Shown here: in pieces, positions 32,023 through 41,590 of the stretch
Layout of the letters: each line of letters starts with the position of its first letter
How positions within the stretch are numbered: position 1 is the first letter of the stretch
Assembly: GCF_900109355.1 (NCBI RefSeq)
Contig: NZ_FOBF01000008.1
Span: 1-64,000, forward strand
Source: Nonomuraea pusilla
GTDB lineage: Bacteria; Actinomycetota; Actinomycetes; Streptosporangiales; Streptosporangiaceae
Direction of reading: 5' to 3'
Length of the DNA: 64,000 nucleotides
Position numbers and translations under genes: made by a program
The notes under the pieces: model-generated
The model's input: only the letters and a program-made list of their open reading frames with translations
Databases searched by the model: none
Told to the model about the DNA's origin: nothing

Positions 32023-32894
32023 CGGCGACGCTGTCGCGGTCCGTCCCGATCGCCCGCGCGCCGAGGCGGAGGAGGCCGCGCTCGCGCGCCGCCGCCTGGG
32101 CGGCCGTCGCGGTCATCGGGTTCTTCGGGCTCGCGCCGATCTACTGGCTGGTGGTCACCGCGTTCACGCCGGACGAGCGGGCCTTCACCTTCCCGCCCTC
32201 CCTGGTGCCGACCGAGATCACCTTCGACCACTTCGCCCGCCTGGCCCAGAACGAGCAGCTGTTCGGCTACCTCGTCAACAGCGTCGTCGTGTCGGTGGTG
32301 ACGGCCTTCCTCAGCGTGCTGGTGTCGGCGTACATGGCGTACGCGTTCTCCAAGTTCCGCTACCGCGGGCGCAAGTCCCTCATGCACCTCGTGCTCGCCT
32401 CGCAGCTGTTCCCGCAGGCGCTGCTGCTCGTCACCCTGTACGCCGTCTTCAGCGCGTCGGGGCTGCTCGGCAGCTACGGCGCGCTCATCCTGTCGTTCAC
32501 GACGTTCACGCTGCCGCTGTGCGTGTGGATGCTGAAGGGCATCTTCGACACGGTGCCGTCCACGCTGATGGAGGCGGCCGCGATCGACGGCGCCTCCCGC
32601 TGGCGGACGCTGCACCAGATCGCGCTGCCGCTGGCCGCGCCCGGCCTGGTCGCGGCCGGGCTGTTCGCGTTCGTCCGCGCGTGGAACGACTTCATCTTCG
32701 CCCTCACCCTCACCGACCCCGACCGGCAGACCCTGCCGCCGGGGCTGGTGCACACGTATCTCGGGGAGTTCCAAACCGCCTGGCCGGACCTCATGGCCGC
32801 GTCCTTCGTCGTCTCGCTCCCGGTCATCGCCGCGTTCATGTTCCTGCAGCGGTACCTGGTCGGCGGGCTCACGGCGGGCGCGGTCAAGGGCTGA
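32019..32894 (+). CDS. Carbohydrate ABC transporter permease (MalG-like)
   Basis: A 291-residue permease with a positively charged N-terminal tail (RAPRRRRPRSRAAA), six predicted helices and the EAA loop STLMEAAAIDGASRWRTLHQI. It overlaps the preceding permease by 4 bp (ATGA), and together they form the channel of the sugar importer. Confidence 0.93.
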   Translation: MTATLSRSVPIARAPRRRRPRSRAAAWAAVAVIGFFGLAPIYWLVVTAFTPDERAFTFPPSLVPTEITFDHFARLAQNEQLFGYLVNSVVVSVVTAFLSVLVSAYMAYAFSKFRYRGRKSLMHLVLASQLFPQALLLVTLYAVFSASGLLGSYGALILSFTTFTLPLCVWMLKGIFDTVPSTLMEAAAIDGASRWRTLHQIALPLAAPGLVAAGLFAFVRAWNDFIFALTLTDPDRQTLPPGLVHTYLGEFQTAWPDLMAASFVVSLPVIAAFMFLQRYLVGGLTAGAVKG

Positions 32895-32920
32895 CCCCAT
32901 CCCCCACCCGTAGGAGAGAC

Positions 32921-34201
32921 ATGGAAACGCTCAACCGCCGCGCCGCCTTCCGCCTGGCCGGCCTGTCCGCGCTCGGCGCCGCCCTGGCCGCCTGCGCCCC
33001 CGACGCCGCCGGGGGAGGCGCGCCGAAGGGCGACGCCGCGGCCAGGACGTTCGGCTTCACCTCGTGGTCGCTCAACGAGGAGGCGCAGAAGGCCGCCGTG
33101 CAGGCGATCGTGGACGCGTACGCGGCCAAGGGCGGCGTGAAGATCGACACGGCGTCGTTCCCGTACAACGAGTACCTCAACCAGGTGACGCTGAAGCTGC
33201 GCGGCGGCCAGCTCTCCGGCGCCGTCCAGCTCGACATCTCCTGGCTGGCGGCGCTGGCCGCCATGGGCAGGCTGAAGGACCTCGGCGCGCAGGCCGCCAA
33301 GGGCGGCTACACCGACGTCGCGCTGTCCAGCGGCCGGTTCCAGGGCAGGCAGCTCGGCCTGCCGTGGACGACCGGCTCGATCGGCCTGGTCGCCAACACC
33401 GAGATCCTGAAGAAGGCCGGCGTCGAGGGCATGCCGGCGACCGTCGAGGAGTTCGAGGACGCCCTGCGCAAGGTGGCGAAGCTGGGCGGCGGCATCACGC
33501 CGTACGCGGCGGCGACCAAGGCGGCGCAGCTCAAGGACATCCTGCCGTGGATGCGCACGTTCGGCAGCCCGCTGCTGGAGGGCGACACGATCACGGTCGG
33601 CGACGACGCGTCCGTGGCCGCGGTCGAGTGGTACAAGAAGCTGTACGACGCCAAGCTCATCGCCCCCGACGTCGACCGTTTCGACGCCCGCGCGCTGTTC
33701 GCCCAGGGCAAGGCCGCCTTCTACGACGACGCGATCATCACGCGGGGCGTGGTGGCCGCGCAGTCGCCCGACAAGTCGCTGACCGGGAAGATGGCGCCGC
33801 TCGCCAGGCCGGTGCTCAAGGCGGGCGACACGCCGCAGGCGCTGCTGTGGGGGCACGTCATCGTGGTGGTCGAGGGCGAGGGCTCCGACGCCGCTGCCGA
33901 CTTCGCCTCGTACGCGACGTCCGACACGGCGACGGTGGCGGCGTTCTTCGAGAAGGTGAAGCTGCCGCCCACGACGACGGCGGGCCTGGCCGACCCGAAG
34001 GTCGCGGGCGACACGTTCACCACCGAGTGGACCGAGAAGATCACCAAGACGGCGACGCCGAACCCGTTCTGGCGCTACGCCGGGTACGCCCAGATCGAGA
34101 CCGCCATCGCCGAGCAGGTGCAGGCCGTGCTCGTGGGGCAGTCATCGGCGAAGGACGCGCTGGCCAAGGCCGCCGAGACGGCCAAGCCGCTGCAGAAGTA
34201 G
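32921..34201 (+). CDS. Sugar ABC transporter solute-binding lipoprotein
   Basis: A 426-residue family 1 binding protein. The signal peptide includes a twin-arginine-like NRRAAFRLAG start and ends at a lipobox LAAC (cysteine at residue 25). The mature part has FTSWSLNEEAQKAAVQ, a LGLPWTTGSIGLVANTE segment and a C-terminal helix rich in Ala and Lys. AGGAGAG stands 4 bp before the ATG. It is the ligand-capture subunit for the two upstream permeases. It stops 182 bp before the GH9-like gene, a gap with GC-rich dyads that may moderate read-through. Confidence 0.92.
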   Translation: METLNRRAAFRLAGLSALGAALAACAPDAAGGGAPKGDAAARTFGFTSWSLNEEAQKAAVQAIVDAYAAKGGVKIDTASFPYNEYLNQVTLKLRGGQLSGAVQLDISWLAALAAMGRLKDLGAQAAKGGYTDVALSSGRFQGRQLGLPWTTGSIGLVANTEILKKAGVEGMPATVEEFEDALRKVAKLGGGITPYAAATKAAQLKDILPWMRTFGSPLLEGDTITVGDDASVAAVEWYKKLYDAKLIAPDVDRFDARALFAQGKAAFYDDAIITRGVVAAQSPDKSLTGKMAPLARPVLKAGDTPQALLWGHVIVVVEGEGSDAAADFASYATSDTATVAAFFEKVKLPPTTTAGLADPKVAGDTFTTEWTEKITKTATPNPFWRYAGYAQIETAIAEQVQAVLVGQSSAKDALAKAAETAKPLQK

Positions 34202-34383
34202 GACAGCCGCCCGGCAGGGGGCGCGTGGCGGGGAACCGCGACCCCCGCCCCGGCGCGGCGGGGAGCGGCAACTCCCCGCACGCCGACGCCACCGGGAGCG
34301 GCGACTCCCGGGTGGCGGCCCCGGCTCCGCCGGGCGGCCTCCGACGACACCGCATGCCCTCTTCGACACAGGTGGTCCTCGTC

Positions 34384-36726
34384 ATGCTCGCACGAACCCG
34401 CGCCCGGCGCGCCTTATCCGTCCCGCTTCCCGCCCTGGCCCTGGCGGCGGCGCTCGCCCTGCCGCCCACCCTGCCGCCCACCCCCGCCGCCGCCTCCCCC
34501 CGCCCTGCCGCCGCGCCCCAATCGGCGGCGGCGGCGCAGACCGTCGTCACCACCCGCGACCCCGGCTACCGCGAGACCGGGACGTGGACCCAGGCCCAGC
34601 GCACCGGTTACGAGGGCGGCACCACCCGCTTCACCAGGGAGGTGGGAGCCACCGCCACCTGGACGCTCACCGCCCCCGCCGACGGCGAGTACGGGCTCGA
34701 CGTCTGGATCCCCGCCTCCTCCGACGTCAACGACCCCAAGGTCACCTACGCCTGGGCCGGCACCCGCGTCACCGCCGACCAGGCCGCGTTCGGCGACGCC
34801 TGGCACCGGCTCGGCCCGGTGCGCCTGGCCGCCGGGCAGACGCTGGAGGTGACCGTCACCGCCGCCACGCAGGGCAAGGTGACGAGGGCCGACGCCGTGC
34901 GCCTCGGCCCCGCCGAGCCGCAGCAGGACGTCCTCGTCAACCAGAGCGGCTACGACCTCACCGGGCCCAAGCGCTTCACCGCGCCCGGCGCGGCCGACGG
35001 CACGCCGTTCACGGTCAGCGGCGAGGGCGGCACGTTCACCGGGGTCGTCCGGGGCGGCGCCGGCGACTTCACCGCCTTCCGCCCCGCCTCCCCCGGCCCG
35101 TACACGGTGGCCGTCGGCAACGGGGTCTCGCACCCGTTCGGCGTCGGCCCGTACTGGACGTACCGGGTGGCGATCCGGCGGGCCGTGGACTTCATGGTGG
35201 AGAGCAGGTGCGCCCACGGCGACGCGTCGAAGCTGGTCTTCTCCGACCCGAAGGGCGACCACTGCAACCGCGGCAACACGGGCGTGGCCTGGCGGGACGA
35301 CCACCAGTTCTCGTTCACGCTGCAGAGCCTGATCGAGCTGTACCTGTCGAACCCGGACGCCTTCACCCGCGCCCCCGGCACCGGCCGCTACGACGGTCTC
35401 GCCGTGGCCGCCGCGCAGGACGCGCCCGAGATCGTCAAGCTGATCAACTGGGGCGTGGACCTGTACCTGCAGGGGCGGGTCAACCACGACCTGCTGAAGG
35501 AGCAGCTCGCCTGGTTCGTGTGGGCCTACCCGCACCTGGAGCGGTGGATCCCGCGCGAGCAGTACCTCAAGGCGCGCGACCACCTGACCGCGCTGTGGGG
35601 CGACGCGGCGCGCGACCGGTGGAACTGGTACGACGTGCCGCACAGCGCCGACCTGTTCCAGACGTACACCGTCTTCGGCACGGGCAAGGGGCAGCTGCCG
35701 CCCGGCCACTCGATCGTCCCGAACCTGATGATGCACGACGTGGCGGTGCGCGACGGGCTGCCCGGCGCCGGGCGTCACCTGGACGCGGCCCGCGCGCAGG
35801 TGGACTGGATCATCGCCCACCTGGACTGGAACGACCCGGCCACCACCAAGGGCCAGCGGATGAGCGAGCACGTCACGATGGAGTCGCTCGCCTTCTACGC
35901 CGCCAGGCACCCGTCGCGGGAGCTGCGGGCGAAGATCGAGCAGTGGGCGGACGTGGTGATCGCCCGGTCCCAGAACATGTGGGATTTCCGGAAATATTCG
36001 GACTCACTGTGGATCATCCCTGAGTACAACGAGCCGGGGAACGTCGCGGGCCTGCCCGCCGCCGCGCTCGCCGCCGCCCGGACGCTGACCGGCGACACCG
36101 CGCGGCAGGCCGCCCTGCGCCGCATCGCCGCCGGCCAGATCGACCACGTCTTCGGCCGCAACCCCGCCGACGCGCACTTCTCCCACGACGCCGCCACCCC
36201 CGACGGCTTCGAGGGCGTCGAACGCGGCTGGCCCAAGGAGTACCCGCCCGGCCACGGCGCGGGCGAGCTGGAAGACGTGCGGGGCGTGCTCGACGGCTCG
36301 CCCAAGGAGGCGTCCTACCCCTACCGCCCGGGGGCCGACCTCGGCTACACCGAGGGCTGGGTCGCCTTCAACACCGCGTGGAACGCGAGCCTGGCGCAGC
36401 TCGCCGTCGACCGGACCGCCCTCCGCCACTCCACGCCGCGCCCCGGCGGGCCCCTCTCGGTGCGGCTGCGCGCCCCGCTCGACCTCGACGCCGCCGCCAG
36501 GGAGACCGGCCTCGTCCACGTCACCTCCTCCGGGGGCGACAGCGAGACGATCACCGTGACCGAGGCCGGGCCGAGCGCCCTGGACTTCACGGGCACGATC
36601 AGGACCGACTCCGGCAGGCCCCGTCCCGGTGACGGCCGCCTCCAGCTCGGGCCGCACGAGACCGTCACCCTCTCCTACGGCCTGGCCGACTTCGCCACGA
36701 AGACCACCTTCCGCCCCCTCCCATGA
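34384..36726 (+). CDS. Exported GH9-like glycoside hydrolase with golvesin/xanthan-lyase-type domain
   Basis: A 780-residue secreted enzyme. Signal peptide: about residues 1-36. Residues about 52-178 resemble the golvesin C-terminal/xanthan-lyase carbohydrate-binding domain (RDPGYRETGTW, GEYGLDVWIPAS). Next comes the Ig-like domain common in GH9 cellulases (VLVNQSGYDLTGPKRF) and a helical barrel ending with VFGRNPADAHFSHDA, as in GH9. The classic GH9 DAGD motif is not visible; NTGVAWRDDHQFSF stands in its region, so this is a divergent group. It would cut a polysaccharide outside the cell. An in-frame ATG at 34354 is possible, but 34384 has the better ribosome site. Confidence 0.75.
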   Translation: MLARTRARRALSVPLPALALAAALALPPTLPPTPAAASPRPAAAPQSAAAAQTVVTTRDPGYRETGTWTQAQRTGYEGGTTRFTREVGATATWTLTAPADGEYGLDVWIPASSDVNDPKVTYAWAGTRVTADQAAFGDAWHRLGPVRLAAGQTLEVTVTAATQGKVTRADAVRLGPAEPQQDVLVNQSGYDLTGPKRFTAPGAADGTPFTVSGEGGTFTGVVRGGAGDFTAFRPASPGPYTVAVGNGVSHPFGVGPYWTYRVAIRRAVDFMVESRCAHGDASKLVFSDPKGDHCNRGNTGVAWRDDHQFSFTLQSLIELYLSNPDAFTRAPGTGRYDGLAVAAAQDAPEIVKLINWGVDLYLQGRVNHDLLKEQLAWFVWAYPHLERWIPREQYLKARDHLTALWGDAARDRWNWYDVPHSADLFQTYTVFGTGKGQLPPGHSIVPNLMMHDVAVRDGLPGAGRHLDAARAQVDWIIAHLDWNDPATTKGQRMSEHVTMESLAFYAARHPSRELRAKIEQWADVVIARSQNMWDFRKYSDSLWIIPEYNEPGNVAGLPAAALAAARTLTGDTARQAALRRIAAGQIDHVFGRNPADAHFSHDAATPDGFEGVERGWPKEYPPGHGAGELEDVRGVLDGSPKEASYPYRPGADLGYTEGWVAFNTAWNASLAQLAVDRTALRHSTPRPGGPLSVRLRAPLDLDAAARETGLVHVTSSGGDSETITVTEAGPSALDFTGTIRTDSGRPRPGDGRLQLGPHETVTLSYGLADFATKTTFRPLP

Positions 36727-38561
36727 AACGAGGAACGGTGCTCCGTCCAGTCATCCTCTCGGCCGTCGCGCTGCTCGCGGCCGCCCTCGCCCCCCTGCCC
36801 GCCGCCGCCGCGCCGACCGATGTCGCGGCCGTCGCCGAACCCTCCGTCGAACAGGTCCCCGTCACCGTGGACTCCTCCAACCAGTCCGGCTGGTGGCGTC
36901 CGCTCGACTCGTTCGCCGGCACCGACTACTTCGCCTACAACGCCCCCGCCTCCACCGCGGGCCGCCACGAGGTGCACATCGCCGCCCGCGCCGAGGACGG
37001 CACCTGGCGCGACGGCTGCCTGCCCGACGTGTCCGGCGCCTGCGTCACGTACGTGGACGACGTCGGGCACAACCAGCCCTCGATCGTCCTGGACGGCGAG
37101 GGGATCATCCACGCCTTCGTCTCCATGCACGGCGACGGCTGGCGCTACTACCGCGGCACCAGGCCGGGCGACGTCACCTCGCTGACCGAGGCCAGCGCCA
37201 CCCTCCCCGACTCGGGGCTGGGCTTCACCTACCCGGTCACCGCGCGCGGCAAGGACGGCTCCGCCTACGTGATGGTCAGGGCCCACCGGGACGCCGCCGC
37301 CGTCCGCGACGGCCGGCTGTACCGCTTCGACACCGCCACCCACGCCTGGAGCCGGGTCGCCGTCATCGGCTCCGGCACCAACCACTCCTTCTACCCCGAC
37401 GACCTGCAGGTGGACGCCGCCGGGCGGGTGCACGTGCTCTGGGAGTGGGGCCCGTGGCCCGCGACCACGCACCGGCACCTCGGCTCGTACGCCGTGTTCG
37501 ACCCCGCCGACGGCTCCTGGCGCGACGTCACGGGCGCCGCGCTGACCGTGCCGCTCGCGCCCGGCGCGGGGAACACCGTCGTCTACCAGCCGTACGAGGA
37601 CGGTGAGACGATCACCTCGACCAGCCGCGCCGTCCAGACCGCCAAGCTCGCCGTGTACGGCGACCAGCTCGCCGGCATCGCCTACCGGTACCTGACGGCC
37701 CGCTCAGGCAGCACGTTCGCCGGCTTCGACGTGCGCTACGCCACCTGGGACGGCGCCGCCTGGAAGCGGGAGACGGTCGTCGCGCGGGCCGACCACGCCG
37801 TGGACAACTCGGCCACGATCGGCGTCACCCGCGCCGGAGCCAGCACCCGGATCTACTTCGTCGCCGAGGCGGGCGGCTGCGGCGGCGTCCGCAGCCAGGT
37901 CGTGCGCGCCGAGCGGCCGGACACGGGGCCGTGGGCGTTCAGCGCGCTCGGCGACGTCCGCCAGGGGCTCCAGCGGCTGCGGGCCCAGCGCTCCGTCAAC
38001 GGCACCGACCTGCTGTACGTCACCGCCCCCGCCACCGGCTCGCTGTGGCGGGCCACCGTGCCGCGCGGCGGCGAGCCCGGCGCCGGCGGGCCGTTCTCGG
38101 ACATCGCCGACCGGCTGCTCGCCTCCGGCGTCGGCGGCGTGAACGTCGCGCTGAACGCCTCCGTCACCGTGTCGTCGGTGCTGCGCGCCGGGACCGAGGG
38201 CGCCAAGGCCGTGGACGGCCTGTGCTCCGACGACAGCCGGTGGATCTCCGCCGAGGGCGACACCGCGCCGACGATCACTGTGAGCCTCGCCCGCGAGTAC
38301 CCGATCAGCGAGATCCGCGTCCACTCCGGCTACTCCAAGTCGCCGGTCCCCGGCACGGACGTGCTGCGCGACTTCGCCGTCGAGGCGCACACCGCGTCCG
38401 GCTGGCAGCGGGTCGCCGCCGTCACCGGCAACACCGCGGGCACCGTCCGCGTCCCTGCCTCGGTGACGGCCGACCAGGTGCGCCTGTCGATCTCCGACCC
38501 GTCGGGCAACACGATCGACGTGGCCCGCGTGTACGAGATCGAGGTCGTGTCGCGTGGCTGA
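36723..38561 (+). CDS. Secreted BNR_4 protein (polysaccharide-lyase-like) with discoidin domain
   Basis: A 612-residue exported protein with a signal peptide (1-30), a beta-propeller and a C-terminal F5/8 type C domain. The propeller segment VGHNQPSIVLDGEGIIHAF followed by SMHGDGWRYYRG matches the BNR_4 family found in PL24/PL25-type ulvan lyases. The last 145 residues (NVALNASVTVSSV, RWISAEG, EIRVHSGYSKS) form the sugar-binding discoidin domain. It would cleave a uronic-acid polymer by elimination. It overlaps the GH9-like gene by 4 bp and the aldolase gene by 8 bp, so all three are one unit. Confidence 0.75.
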   Translation: MKRGTVLRPVILSAVALLAAALAPLPAAAAPTDVAAVAEPSVEQVPVTVDSSNQSGWWRPLDSFAGTDYFAYNAPASTAGRHEVHIAARAEDGTWRDGCLPDVSGACVTYVDDVGHNQPSIVLDGEGIIHAFVSMHGDGWRYYRGTRPGDVTSLTEASATLPDSGLGFTYPVTARGKDGSAYVMVRAHRDAAAVRDGRLYRFDTATHAWSRVAVIGSGTNHSFYPDDLQVDAAGRVHVLWEWGPWPATTHRHLGSYAVFDPADGSWRDVTGAALTVPLAPGAGNTVVYQPYEDGETITSTSRAVQTAKLAVYGDQLAGIAYRYLTARSGSTFAGFDVRYATWDGAAWKRETVVARADHAVDNSATIGVTRAGASTRIYFVAEAGGCGGVRSQVVRAERPDTGPWAFSALGDVRQGLQRLRAQRSVNGTDLLYVTAPATGSLWRATVPRGGEPGAGGPFSDIADRLLASGVGGVNVALNASVTVSSVLRAGTEGAKAVDGLCSDDSRWISAEGDTAPTITVSLAREYPISEIRVHSGYSKSPVPGTDVLRDFAVEAHTASGWQRVAAVTGNTAGTVRVPASVTADQVRLSISDPSGNTIDVARVYEIEVVSRG

Positions 38562-39177
38562 GCACCGCTGGGCGCTGACCGCCCGCCTCGTGGAGCGCCG
38601 GGTCATCGGGATCATCCGCGCGCCGTCGCCGGACGCCGCCGTCGAGGCGGGCACCCGCCTCGCGGCGGCAGGCGTGACGGCCGTCGAGATCTCGTTGACC
38701 ACCCCGGACGCCCTGTCCGCCATCACCGCGCTCTCCCGCGCCGCCGCCGTACGGACAGGCGAGGGGGCGCTCGTGGGGGCGGGGACGGTGCTCGACGCGT
38801 CCCAGGCGGCGCTCGCGATCCAGGCGGGGGCGCGCTTCCTGGTGTGCCCCTCGCTCAGCCGCGACGTCATCAGGACGGCGCACCGCCACGGCGTGCCGGT
38901 CGTGGCGGGGGCGTCCACGCCGACGGAGATCGTGACGGCCCTGGAGGAGGGCGCCGACCTGGTCAAGCTCTTCCCTGCCGCGCAGAGCTCGCCGCAGGCG
39001 CTGCGGGACGTCCTGCAGGCGCTGCCGCACGCGCCGCTCGTGCCGACCGGCGGCGTCACCGCCCGTACGGCTCCTGACTGGATCGCGGCGGGCGCGGTCG
39101 CCGTCGGCATGGGCGGCGAACTCACCCGCGCCACCCCCGCCGAGGTCCGCACCTTCCTGTCCACCCTGACTCCGTGA
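38554..39177 (+). CDS. eda: 2-dehydro-3-deoxy-phosphogluconate (KDPG/KHG) aldolase
   Basis: A 207-residue class I aldolase. The Schiff-base lysine lies in GADLVKLFPAAQ, with the conserved GIIRAPSPDAA opening, VEISLTTPDAL with the catalytic Glu, GAGTVLD and PTGGVTA. It would split KDPG (or the galacto epimer) into pyruvate and glyceraldehyde-3-phosphate, the last step of the sugar-acid route in this locus. The GTG start at 38554 lies inside the end of the lyase-like gene. A perfect hairpin 94 bp downstream ends the operon. Confidence 0.92.
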   Translation: MAEHRWALTARLVERRVIGIIRAPSPDAAVEAGTRLAAAGVTAVEISLTTPDALSAITALSRAAAVRTGEGALVGAGTVLDASQAALAIQAGARFLVCPSLSRDVIRTAHRHGVPVVAGASTPTEIVTALEEGADLVKLFPAAQSSPQALRDVLQALPHAPLVPTGGVTARTAPDWIAAGAVAVGMGGELTRATPAEVRTFLSTLTP

Positions 39178-39591
39178 CCCCTGACCCCCTGACCCTCCGA
39201 CCTCCAACCCCTGCCCCCTGCCCCTCCGACGCCTGACCCCGACACCCTCGGGTCAGCCCAGCAGAAGCAGCGCCGCCTGGAGGAACCGGCCGCCCCGGGG
39301 CCTCCAGGCGGCAGGGGCGCCTTGCCGTCGTGAGCGACATCGACCGGAGGCGTTGGTCGCGAGGACCCGTACCCGCCGGGCGGTGACGGCGGAAACCGCA
39401 CGACGTGGTGGTCGGCCACGCGCCGCCGTCGTGGTCGAGACAGGGGGCGCGGAACTCGGGACCGGTCATGAGTTCGCGTTTCTCGGCGATCCACAGGGAA
39501 GCGTCCTCGGGCCGTCCGCATGAGGATCCAGCCGTCGCGTTCCACGCGGATCGGCGGCGAGGTCGGTGGATGCTGGCGATGCCGCCGGGAG
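39178..39591. other. Non-coding stretch with C-rich repeat and hairpin
   Basis: The first 60 bp is a C-rich low-complexity run with repeated CCCCTGAC and CCTCCGAC pieces. The operon terminator hairpin follows. The remaining 280 bp has open frames on several strands, such as a minus-strand segment reading SLWIAEKRELMTGPEF, but nothing I can assign to a family. It probably contains further relics at the edge of the decayed region that follows. Confidence 0.6.
39272..39312 (+). terminator. Perfect 12-bp hairpin ending the polysaccharide operon
   Basis: GCCGCCTGGAGG pairs exactly with CCTCCAGGCGGC over a 17-nt loop. It stands 94 bp after the aldolase stop codon. Confidence 0.65.
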
Positions 39592-40475
39592 TCACAGCGC
39601 CCATGCGCCCCCGGCGACGACGGGGATCTCGTCGCCGGCGTCGGTCACCGCGAACGCGTCGACCGCGATCCGGGCGCGCAGCCCGTCAGCCGCACCCTCG
39701 CCTCGGACCTCGACCACACGGCCGTCCTCGAATCGGCGCAGCGCGTCCTGGACGACACGACCATCGGAGAGAGGCCGACCCCGCCAAATCGTGAGGTACC
39801 CCGAGACCCGGTCCGGATCCGGCGTCGTGAAGATGTCTTCCGATGGCAGGTTCGCGTAGTGGTCGTGCCCGCTCGTGGTCCGGTCGGCCGCCGAGACCCA
39901 GCGCGATGTCCCGAAGAGACCGACCTCGAGGTCGGTTCCGGGGCCGCGGAAGCGGAGCGCGCGCCGGCGACCGGCGTTGGCGATCGACGCGAGCCGGTCC
40001 AACTCCGCGGCGCGGGTCTTCCACTCCGCCACCGGATCATCGGCATCGAGCCGGCAGGCGTGTGCTACATCGCGCCAGAGCGACCTGGCCGTGAGCGATC
40101 GCCGATACCACCGGGTCGATACCGGCCGAGAGTCGCGGATGCGTCGGAGCGGACAGGAAGATCAGCGCGCCGTCCGCCTCGGCGAGCACTCTCAGGCGTC
40201 CTGAGAGCCACGGCGGCGCGAAGCCGAGGTCTTCGCGGCGGCTCTGCCGAGCAGCCGCGCCCGCCGAATCTGCGGGTCGTAGTACTGCACAGCAACATAG
40301 CGGGCACCGCGTGCGTACGCAGCGTCCGCCGTCGCACGCGCCAGTTGCTCGTGGCCGATCGCGGCCTCAACCGCGACGATCTGGCCGGGCCGTAGGCGAT
40401 GCCGAACTCGACGGCCAGCGCGGCCAGAGCCTGCTCCGGTCCGCTGCCGCACGGGACGGCGGATGGTGTGTTCAT
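39592..40475 (-). pseudogene. Decayed M29 family aminopeptidase (AmpS/aminopeptidase II)
   Basis: Minus-strand pieces in three frames add up to an M29 aminopeptidase. The N-terminus is around 40475 (EQALAALAVEFGIAYG), then after a frameshift GQIVAVEAAIGHEQLARATA, and after another WLSGRLRVLAEADG. The last frame has AEWKTRAAELDRLASIANA, RFRGPGTDLEVGLF and FTTPDPDRVSGYLT, and then RFEDGRVVEVRGEG jumps to the normal C-terminal end AGDEIPVVAGGAWAL. About 100-150 residues with metal ligands are missing at that join. The gene cannot make an active enzyme. Confidence 0.8.
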
Positions 40476-40489
40476 TGGCGATCGTCGGC

Positions 40490-41590
40490 GTCCGGCTCGG
40501 GCCGGATCGGGCGATCGCGTGCTCGTCGGCTCCCAAGTACGCGCTGACGACCGCCGGATGCCGGCGCACGTCCTCGGGCCCGCCCTGGGCGATGACCCGC
40601 CCGGCTGGATGGTAAGGGGACACGTCGTCGACAGCGCGAACTCCACCGTAGCTCTTGCTCACGTTCTGGAGTTCGAGCGTGCCGCCGGTCCGGACCGGGC
40701 GGCGTTCAGGATCCGGCTTCTCCTCATCGACGGCTGTAGCCGGCCCCTCCGCCTCCGCCGGCGAATACTCCGGCGTCGCGGAACCTGGCTGCCCGGTCTC
40801 CGGTCGCACCTGGCCGAAGAGCCGTCGTCGCAGCGGTCCCAGAACGCTCGCGAGCCCTCCTGGGACGTAGAGCACCAGCAGCAGCCACCCGACCGACGAC
40901 GTCGCGAGCGCCGCGGAGTCCAGTGGTATGAACGCCGGCAGCGCGATCACGTAGAGCGCGCCGAGCAACGGCCGGTGGAGCACCGCGATCCCGCCGAGCA
41001 CCGCGAGCGCCACGACGTCGATGCTCGACTGCGGCGCGAAGTCGGCCGGCGTGACCAGCTCGAGCGAGTGGACGAGGACCGCGCCGCCGACGCCGGCGAT
41101 CGCGCCGGCGATCAGGAACGCCTGGAGCTTCACCCGGAATCGGGCTCATGCCGAGCGCACGCGCCGAGTCCTCATTGTCCCGCATCCCGATCAGGCGCCG
41201 ACCGGTTGGGCCGCTCCGGACACGGGCGGCGACCAGCAGTAGCACCGCCAGCCAGCCGAGCGCGAACAGCGCGTAACCGCGCCCGGTGTCGAAGGCGATC
41301 CCGCCGATCGCGCAGCGCCGGAGCCCCGACGATCGCCGCCGTCGCCCCGCCGACCACGGCGGCGGCCGCGAACCCGAGCCAAAGGTTGCTGGTCGTCTCG
41401 GTGATCCGTACCGAGACGGCTGCGGCGACGCCCGCGACCGCGAACTGTCCGAGGCTCGGTATCCCCGCGAGGCCGGCCAGGATCACGATGGACAAGCCGA
41501 CGATCGCCATCGCCACGATCAGCGTCAACTGTCCGTGCCCACCAGCACGCTGCCGGGGCACGAAAAGGCGGGACCTGCAGTAGGAGCCGC
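40490..41590 (-). pseudogene. Decayed branched-chain amino acid ABC transporter (LivM-LivG)
   Basis: The minus strand encodes the second half of a LivM permease in three frames: LIVAMAIVGLSIVILAGL, then RRLIGMRDNEDSARALGM, then KLQAFLIAGAIAGVGGAVLV. A linker leads to a LivG ATPase start (LELQNVSKSYGGVRAVDD) that jumps directly to the LivG end (GRVIAQGGPEDVRRHPAVV). Walker A, signature and Walker B are all lost by internal deletion. The LivM N-terminus is cut off where the IS relic begins. Frameshifts lie near 41310 and 41135. Confidence 0.82.

Noticed and set aside
34202..34383. Terminator or attenuator between the binding-protein and GH9-like genes.
   Set aside because: Several GC-rich dyads are present (for example around CCCCGCCCCGGCGCGG), but none is a clean long hairpin, so no feature was called.
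39178..39240. CRISPR-like or regulatory repeat in the C-rich run.
   Set aside because: The short CCCCTGAC/CCTCCGAC units are irregular, with no constant repeat or spacer length; it is low-complexity sequence.
40192..41133. A 314-codon minus-strand frame that looks like one intact gene.
   Set aside because: It chains LivM, the ends of LivG and part of the M29 aminopeptidase by chance after deletions and frameshifts, so it is a relic read-through and not a gene.
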